Of a DNA stretch of 64,000 bases, positions 57,058 to 64,000 are shown one piece after another; within the stretch, counting starts at the first letter, position 1, and each line of letters starts with the position of its first letter. The stretch is from assembly GCF_040869045.1 (NCBI RefSeq), contig NC_090321.1:30501426-30565425 (forward strand). The letters run 5' to 3'. This DNA is from Eurosta solidaginis. Taxonomy: Eukaryota > Arthropoda > Insecta > Diptera > Tephritidae. The notes under the pieces were generated by a model. That model was not told where the DNA came from. It saw only the letters and a list, made by a program, of their open reading frames with translations, and made no database searches. The translations under genes and the position numbers were made by a program.

Positions 57058-58779
57058 CCTAGGGAAACCCTGGAATGTGTTTGTATGACATAGGTATCAA
57101 ATGGAAGGTATTAAAGAGTATTTTAAAAGAGAGTGGGCCATAGTTCTATAGGTGGACGCATTTTCGAGAAATCGCCATTAAGGTGGACCAAAGGTGACTC
57201 TAGAATGTGTTTGTACGATATGGGAATCAAAAGAAAGGTGTGGACGAGTATTTTATAAGGGAGTGGACCTTAGTTCCATAGGTGGACGCCTTTTCGGGAT
57301 ATCGACACAAAGGTGGACCAGGGCTGACTCTAGAATGTTTTTGTACGATAAGGGTATAAAATTAAAGGTATTAAAAAGTATTTTAAAAGGGAGAGGGCAT
57401 TGGTTTTATAGGTGGATGCCTTTTCGAGATATCGCCATAAAGGTGGACCAGGGTGACCCAGAACATCATCTGTCGGGTACCGCTAATTTAATTATATATG
57501 TAATACCACGAACAGTGTTCCTGCCATGATTCCAAGGGCTTTTGATTTCGCCCTGCACAACTTTTTCATTTTCTTCTACTTGTTATGGTAGGTTCCACAC
57601 CCAAAGTTGTTTCTAAAGTTATGTACATTTTGCGTCAAAAAACCAATCCAATCACCATTTTTCATCCCTTTTTCGTATTTGGTATAAAATTATGGCATTT
57701 TTTTCATTTTTCGATATCGAAAAAGTGGGCGTGGTCATAGTCGGATTTCGCCCATTTTTAATACCAAGATAAAGTGAGTTCAAGTAAGTACGTGAACTGA
57801 GTTTAGTAAAGATATATCGATTTTTGCTGAGGTTATCATGTTAACGGCTGAGCGGAAGGACATACGGTCGACTCTGTATAAAAACTGGCCGTGGCTTCAA
57901 CCGATTTCGCCCATTTTCACAGAAAACAGTTATCGTCATAGAAGCTATGCTCTTACAAAATACCACAAGGATTGGTAAATTTTTGTTCGACTTATGACAT
58001 TAAAATTATTCTAGACAAATTAAATGAAAAAGGGCGGAGCCACGCCCATTTTGAAATTCTCTTTTATTTTTGTATTTTGCTACATCATATCATTACTGGA
58101 GATAAATGTTGACATGATTTACTTATATACTGTAAAGATATTCAATTTTTTGTTAAAATTTTACTTTAAAAATTTTTTTTAAAAAGTGGGCGTGTTCGTC
58201 ATCCGAGTTTGCAAATTCTTATTTAGCACACATATAGTAATAGGAGTAACGTTCTTACCAAATTTCATTATATCTTCAACGACTGCCAAATTACAGCTTG
58301 CAAAACTTTTAAATTACCTTCTTTTAAAAGTGGGCGGGGCCACGCCCATTGTCCAAAATTTTACTAAATTTCTATTTTGCGTCATAAGTTCAACCCACCT
58401 TCAAAGTTTCATCGCTTTATCCGTCTTTGGTAATGAATTATCGCACTTTTTCGGTTTTTCGAAGTTTTCGATATCGAAAAAGTGGCCGTGGTTACAGTCC
58501 GATTTCGTTCATTTTAATGAGTTCATGAGTGCCCAGGAACCTACGTACCAAATTTCATTAAGATACCTCAAAATTTAATCAAGTTATCGTGTTTACGGAC
58601 AGACGGACGAACGGACGGACGGACATGGCTAAATGAATTTCTTTTTTCGCCCACATCATTTCGATATGTAGAAGTCTATATCTATCTCGATTAGTTTATG
58701 CCGTTACGGGTTACCGTTATGCGAACAAAGTAAATATACTCTGTGAGATCTGCTCAGCTGAGTATAAAAAGTGTTTCTA

Positions 58780-58990
58780 AAGAGTTTGGCCCGCGGCAGT
58801 GGTTTGGTAAACACCCTGAGTGTGTTTCTGCCAAGAAAAGCTTCTAAGTGAAAGTTTATTTAAAGGGACGGGACCTAGTCCCGCCAAATTGTAGGAAAAA
58901 TTAAAAAGTAGCACGAAGCAAGTTGGAAGTGAAGCTCGGTCTAAACCTCCTGGGGTATGAATCGCGCCAGGTATTTACTTTTTAAAACCA
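58780..58990 (+). repeat. Dispersed repeat F, copy 2
   Basis: Contains GGCAGTGGTTTGGTAAACAC, GAAAAGCTTCTAAGTG, GTAGCACGAAGCAAGTTGGA and GTGAAGCTCGGTC, in the same order as at 15835-16030. It again begins directly after a family A end. Confidence 0.65.
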
Positions 58991-60189
58991 AAATTATTGA
59001 TGAAAGTTATTGAAATCTCTTCACTGCTTGTGATAGTTTCCTAATGCCCATTTTTCTTTCCAAATATATTCTCTAATTTTTTCGTCCCGTTAATGTTAGT
59101 TTTACGTATGTGTATATGTATACAATAAGTTTCTCCTTTACATAGCTTCATCATCTTTTCAAACTCTGAACATATTCGAGCTTTAGAGTAAAAATATGCT
59201 TGTGAGTAGCTTGGCTTATGCATAAATGTTGACTGGGCCTACATGGCGTATGATTAACCCAAAAGCGCAAACTTTTCACAGCAATGAAGAACGAAATAAC
59301 ATTTCGGAAAACTTCATGTGTATAGGTAAAAATAGTCAAGCAGGAAGAGCTCATTACTATAATAATGATACAGATAACTTCAATAACATTTGCACATATC
59401 TGCAACTATAATCAACATTTGTGAAAAACACAAAAAGAACTCAGAGAGAAGAGGAAGCTGACCTAAAACCTTTTTGTATGAGGTTAGCGACAGCAAAATT
59501 ATTTAAAAAAAATATAACCGATAAATTAGTGATAACAAAATAGGCAAACAAAACTTTTATAATAATGACCGTCAAAATTAGATAGCAGTGTGCTGAGTCA
59601 AACCGAAGGGGAAGTGCTCAAAATAATCCCATTTATTAGTTGAGACAAAGAAAATTTATATGTTTGAAGGCTGTAATGTATAATGAATGACATTATCAAC
59701 AAAAGTTCGAGTGCTCCAAAATTGCAAGAAAAAAGTTATTTTGGCACTTATAGGGAATGAGTAACAAACTTCTTTAGAACCTTAATATAGTCTTCTTTGG
59801 TTGGCAAGAATGATGACGTTGCAAAAGGGCGGCATATAAAAAGGAAGTATAAACATAAATACGAAACGAATAAAGGTGGGGATAAGGGAGTAAAAAATAG
59901 CAAACAAAGAGCCAAAAGAGAAAAGCAAGCAAGTAGTTTTCGATGTAATGAAAGTTAATTTCATTATAAAATTACTACGGGATTACTGGCGTGTCTTGTT
60001 ACGAAACGGCCAAAAACGTTTGGGCACTTAAGCACCAATGACTGATGAACATGCATGAGTTTACGATCAACGACTTTCCAAAAAGATTTTGCTACCTTGC
60101 AAAAGTTGGTGTTAGCCAGGCTCTTGCCTTAGCTAACTAGAGGCTCACATCTACCGAAGCAGAGAGCTAATGGTTAGCGAAATCTCAAA
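58991..60189. other. Unassigned AT-rich sequence
   Basis: No gene or repeat recognised. All frames are under 90 codons and lack motifs. Confidence 0.3.
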
Positions 60190-60440
60190 ACCTCTCTATC
60201 CACGTTCAATTTGCAGATGTGCAGCCCATGCAAAGAGCTCAGCGTAACGCTTTCCAAGGATATAATTATGCCTTGGCAACCACATAATTTGTTTCCAAAA
60301 CGAGTTCGATGTCACTGCGAGTATGACTACTCCTAATGTGGAGGCTGATGATAAAACCAGTTTTACTCTCTGGGTTGCTGTGTTGGTGGAACAACAGACA
60401 TCACCAAAATGTAAGTGGCAGTGCAACAACACTTACGTCG
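60190..60440 (-). pseudogene. LINE RNase H fragment
   Basis: On the minus strand at about 60310-60196, KQIMWLPRHNYILGKRY and then AELFAWAA match the RNase H signature WLPGHxxIxGNERADELARAA. Gly, Asn and Asp positions are changed, so the enzyme would be dead. The family is unknown. Confidence 0.5.
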
Positions 60441-61284
60441 GCATTAAAAACATCCTTTTATCTTCTTACATTCGGTGAATATTCTGGGCAAGGCGGCTGG
60501 GGCAGTAAGTCCTTGTGTTCTGCACATTTCCTAATTCGACTTAGGCTGTTAACACTGGTGAGCACTGATATATCACATCACAAATATTTATTTATTGCAT
60601 AGCATCCAGTTTTTCAAAACCTCATTCGCCGTTTTCTTTGATGCTTGCTGATAATTTTATCTGCTAATACTAAATGTTCGATCTGTTATTTCCCAACAAT
60701 TTTCTATGCTTAACATCTCCACTTCATAAACTAATAATCTGTAGAAAAATATTTATGAATCAGTTGAACATAAAGCATAAAACAACAACAAATACACTAC
60801 CACCTTGTTGTCTATTTCTATGTCTGTCAGCCTGCCTGCTTGTTTGTATGGAAAGGACTGAATTGCATAGAAATGTATTCAGCTCTGCTGCTATTTTAAT
60901 CGTTTCAGTCTATCCACTTTGTCGGACGCTTAACTTGTGCTGCCATAAGCAAATGTTATGCTGTGCTTTGTAGCTTTGATCTCTTTCGTTTCCCAACCGT
61001 GAAGCTTCAGACAGCCTCAATTGAGTTTTGGGTATGCCTATGCCTGTTTGCTGAGGCTCTCTTTTATGTTTTCAGCGTAAGTTTTGTGGTAAGTTTTTTT
61101 TTTAGTTTTAGGTAGTACTTTTTTGTATATTTTTTATGAATATTCGCATAGGCAATTAAACTTGGCAATTTTGAATATCTGCAATGCAATTACTCAATAT
61201 TAAGTGGAAAATTTATTGCCGTAAGTAAGTATATGTTGCAGAGTTCGATTTCTTTAACGATTTGCTGTTGGAATGTTTTAGAGA
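60441..61284. other. Unassigned sequence
   Basis: No supported feature. T-rich on the + strand around 61090-61140. Confidence 0.3.
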
Positions 61285-61355
61285 ATTGTGGTGAGTTCGA
61301 TAGCCGAATGCGTAGGATTATGGTATTGCACTGGGTTCAATTTGTCCCAACTATA
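61285..61355 (+). repeat. tRNA-headed SINE-like fragment
   Basis: The A-box-like TAGCCGAATGCG (61301) and B-box-like GGGTTCAATTTGTCC (61332) are about 32 bp apart. A functional tRNA fold is not possible. It abuts the 3' end of a LINE tail. Confidence 0.45.
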
Positions 61356-61359
61356 AAGT

Positions 61360-62080
61360 AATGTTGTTGTTGTAGCAGTGCTTCACCCTTGTAATAGATA
61401 CAAACACTCACTAATTGTCATCAACGTTTCTCTCCAGTTTCATTAGGGTTAAACCAGAGAGGTGTTAGAGGCTTTGGTTCTACATTACAATTAAAAAGAT
61501 GGTTGGTATCATTTGAGGACACATTATAAGCGAGACATACATTGGGTATGTCATGCTTGATTCTGGATAAGTAAGAGTTTAAGCTAGATTGGTACGCGTC
61601 TTCCAGTGGAGGTTGCTTTCCTCAACTTCGAGCATGAGGTATTTGTCTTTAAGAACGGGGCTCACCGGGCAATCTCTGCATTAATAGTTCCATGCCTTTT
61701 TGTATATTTCCCCGAGAAGCTTTTTCTGCTCCTTCTCTGCATACGGGGGAATTCTTAAGTACCGACTTTCTTCATAATGCATACTGAGATGACTTCTTAA
61801 GTTTCGGGGAGGCGATACCTCATCGAACAGATATATATAGGTATGGCAAAGTTTCTGGGTACTCGCAGAAACTGTTTATTCGGCATTTCATTTCTCTCCT
61901 TTATGGAGAGTGTTATTGCCTCACTTTGTTGATTATTTTATGGAGACATAAGAATGCATCCCATCTAAGTTCTGACCGCGGTGTTTTGACAGGCCGGCAG
62001 CTTCTTCAAGCGTGTTTCTTTTAAGCTCAGCATATAAAGTAACCAAAGAAAACTTTATTGTTGTTTTAGGGGGAAGTACA
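61360..62080 (-). pseudogene. LINE C-terminal tail, long copy
   Basis: On the minus strand, from about 62035, it reads LSLKETRLKKLPACQNTAV, then IKERNEMPNKQFL. Next come FDEVSPPRNLRSHLSMHYEE, CRDCPVSPVLKDKYLMLEV, the TxHxxxC-type region and finally GEALLQQQH-type sequence with (CAA)n at about 61361-61375. These are the RT thumb and the Cys/His tail of a non-LTR element with a (CAA)n 3' end. The tail at 17.3-17.6 kb and the fragment at 48.6 kb are the same family. It has a few stops, and 5' truncation lies near 62080. Confidence 0.7.
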
Positions 62081-63049
62081 TGCAAGAATCTCAGGTCCTC
62101 CAGTTTGCATCGTTTGTTTAATTTTCAAAAAAAAAATCAGGAAAATTACGAAAACAATAGAACTACACGGCACACTAAAATAATTTCATTGCCACAAAAA
62201 AACATTTGAAGCTTTGGAAATCAGCCAAGAAACATTGGACGCGCAAATTATTTTCATGATTTTACTCATTTTCTCTAATGAAAATGTTTAATAAACAATT
62301 TCCGCAATGTCATCAAAAAAAAAGCCAAGTATTTCAAAAATATTGGACTGCAAAATAACAAAAAAAAAATATTTAAAAAAAAAAATAATAATAACAAACA
62401 ACTAAATGTTTGCATGCAACTTTGTTATACTGAAACAACAACAACTATAGCAATAAATTGAATGCAAAACTTATTGTGAAACCAAAAGATTCCATTAAAA
62501 TGTGAGGTTGACAATTGTGACGAAGAAACTTTTTCAATTAAAAATCTTCAACCGAAAACAATTCCATTCCATTTATTTATGCAACAAATAACAATTGCAA
62601 TGGAAAAGTAATAATTATTTGAGTGGGTGTGCAAGAGGTAAAGAAGGCCTATAAGAAAAGTTGAATGGAAAGGGGTTAGAAAGGGATGACAAAGGCCAAA
62701 GACAAGCGCTTATCTGAACTATATATAAGCGTAGAAGGCGACAATTTTACTAGGAAAATTGGTATTTTATGAAATAAAAATTAAAGAAACAACAACAAGT
62801 TTGGGCGGAATTAAATCTGACTGTATTGAAATCCTTATGAATGTATCGGAATATAACGTCACTATAATTTGATTCTGGTTTTTAATACAACTTACTTTAC
62901 TCAATAACGTAAGTGGTTATACCGGAAGGAATAGACCATCAGCCTAGATGCTGCCTATTTAAAATGAGCGAAGTATATAACATTTTGGAAAACACAAAAA
63001 ACCTGATTATTTAGTAAATAGACCACCTAGTATGTTGAATTTTGATGTG
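62081..63049. other. Unassigned A-rich sequence
   Basis: Includes A-rich stretches with AATAATAATAAC at about 62335-62400. No gene recognised. Confidence 0.35.
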
Positions 63050-63525
63050 TGAATTGATATTTTTGAAAATGGGTGTGGCACTGCCCACTTGTAATAAAAT
63101 CAATTTTACAAATACTATTAATAATGAATCAAAAACCGTTAAACCTATCATAACAAAATTCTACAGACGGACTGATTTTACTATAAAATTTTTTTTGAAA
63201 AATTTGCGAAATCGATCAAGGACCACGCCCACTATTATATAACATATTTGTGAAAAGGTCGTGGATGAATAAAATAAGCCATATCTTTGCAAAAACAAGT
63301 TTATATCAATGGGTTTTTATTTCCCAAGTAAAATTATAACAAGATTAAGGAAAAAATTAAAATTTTTTAAAATGGGCGTGGCACCGCCCCTTTTATGACC
63401 AATTAACGGATCGTAATACGATTGGGTACACATACTTTCCTTATAACAGGAAATATTTCTAGGAAAAATGGACGGAGATCGTTTAGCGACCACGCCCACA
63501 TTTATAGAAAAGACTTATATAATAA
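63050..63525. repeat. Repeat family C with GGGCGTGGCACCGCCC units
   Basis: Two diverged units each combine TGGG(C/T)GTGGCAC(T/C)GCCC, AAGGACCACGCCCACT or AGCGACCACGCCCAC, and an AAATTTTT-type stretch. GTCGTGGATGAATAAAATAAG and TATCAATGGGTTTTTATTTC lie between them. It is distinct from families A and B but shares the habit of alternating GGGCGTGG and CCACGCCC. It lies directly beside family A copy 7. Confidence 0.55.
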
Positions 63526-63533
63526 CAAGTAAG

Positions 63534-64000
63534 GAAGGCTAAGTTCGGGTGCAGCCGAACATTAAATACTCAGCTGCCAAATTACAGCTTGCAAAACTTT
63601 TAAAATACCTTCTTTTAAAAGTAGGCGGTGCCACGCTCATTGTCCAAAATTTTAGTATTTTTTTATTCTGCGTCATAAGGTCAACCCACTTACCAAGTTT
63701 TATCGCTTTATCAGTATTTAGTAATGAATTATTGCACTTTTTCGGGTTTTCGAAACTTTTGATATCGAAAAAGTGGGCGTGGTTATAGTTCGATTTCGTT
63801 CATTTTAAATAGCGATCTGAAATGAGTGCCCAGGAACTTACACACCCAATTTCATTAAGATATCTCAAAATTTACTCAAGTTATCGTGTTTACGGACAGA
63901 CGGTCGAACGGACGGACATGGCTAAATGAATTTCTTTCTTCGCCCAGATCATTTGGGTATGTAGAAGTCTAAATTTATCTCGATAAGTTTATGCTGTTAG
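63534..64000 (-). mobile_element. Helentron/DINE-like family A copy 7, internally deleted, cut by window end
   Basis: The CCTTCCTTACTTGTT end is at 63534. The stem-loop GTTCGG-GTGCAG-CCGAAC shows a changed loop but an intact stem. ATACTCAGCTG is then joined directly to CCAAATTACAGC, so all 130-bp units and half of the body are deleted. A GGACAGACGGTC tract lies near 63895-63917. It continues beyond the window. Confidence 0.78.

Larger units (their letters stand above)
54927..58770 (-). mobile_element. Helentron/DINE-like element, family A copy 6, carrying a LINE
   Basis: The CCTTCCTTACTTGT end is at 54927, the stem-loop GTTCGG-GTGTAA-CCGAAC is at 54945-54962, and TACTCAGCTGAG follows. A LINE occupies 55028-57057. 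The element resumes with CCTAGGGAAACCC, about three to four 130-bp units (57080-57450), the GGGCGTGG units and a GGACGGAC tract (about 58603-58625). It closes with TCAGCTGAGTATAAA at 58770. Without the LINE it would be about 1.8 kb. Both true ends are intact, so it was a complete non-autonomous element when the LINE landed. Confidence 0.82.

Noticed and set aside
58186..58578. 130-codon frame with FLPNFI...KVGGATPIVQNFT; similar frames at 15082, 15296, 28983, 35246 and 63549
   Set aside because: The frame recurs only because the family A DNA recurs. Starts, lengths and frame integrity differ between copies, and no domain is recognisable.

Overview
This 64 kb window looks like intergenic or intronic DNA of a higher dipteran, most probably a true fruit fly (Tephritidae). 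The evidence is an AT-rich background, an insect-type nuclear tRNA-Asn, mini-me/DINE-like (GTCY)n elements, and several dispersed repeats whose consensus I associate from memory with tephritid genomes. No database search was run, so the family assignment is inference. There is no bacterial-style gene organisation and no complete protein-coding host gene. The only host-like coding signal is a histidine-rich terminal exon near 7.3-7.5 kb, followed by an AATAAA. The one confident RNA gene is tRNA-Asn(GUU) at 50177-50250.

Most of the recognisable content is transposon. Two rolling-circle (Helentron/DINE-like) non-autonomous families dominate. Family A has seven copies at about 11.8-15.8, 27.5-29.5, 29.6-31.5, 34.2-35.9, 52.3-52.9, 54.9-58.8 and 63.5-64 kb. 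Family B has three, at about 18.0-18.8, 33.3-33.5 and 50.8-52.1 kb. Both have a 13-bp asymmetric inverted repeat, a stem-loop about 18 bp from a shared CCTTACTTGT end, a GTCC/GTCY microsatellite, and an internal tandem array (130-bp units in A, 153-bp units in B). In the 11.8-15.8 kb copy the array has grown to about 20 units.

The other repeats are degenerate. At least eight LINE fragments occur, only one with an intact YADD motif (55.0-57.1 kb, inserted inside a family A copy). There is a mariner remnant at 52.2-53.8 kb, itself broken by a family A fragment and another repeat. A hAT-like non-autonomous element with an 8-bp target duplication spans 45404-47916 and carries three younger inverted-repeat insertions. 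A solo LTR with a 4-bp target duplication lies at 25863-26386. There are also several short inverted-repeat (MITE-like) elements, tRNA-headed SINE-like fragments, a dispersed (CAA)n-ended repeat in seven copies (called D here), a second dispersed repeat (F), and pyrimidine-rich or microsatellite tracts.

Region by region: 0-11 kb is mostly unique AT-rich DNA with one MITE, LINE debris and the His-rich exon. 11.8-16 kb is the expanded satellite-bearing element. 16-27 kb is LINE, D and family B debris plus the solo LTR. 27.5-31.5 kb is a head-to-head pair of family A elements. 32-45 kb is sparse, with one A copy, a LINE tail, pyrimidine/purine tracts and a degenerate minisatellite. 45-54 kb is the nested hAT, the tRNA, family B and the broken mariner. 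55-64 kb is the A copy with an inserted LINE, more LINE tails, and two further repeats at the right edge.
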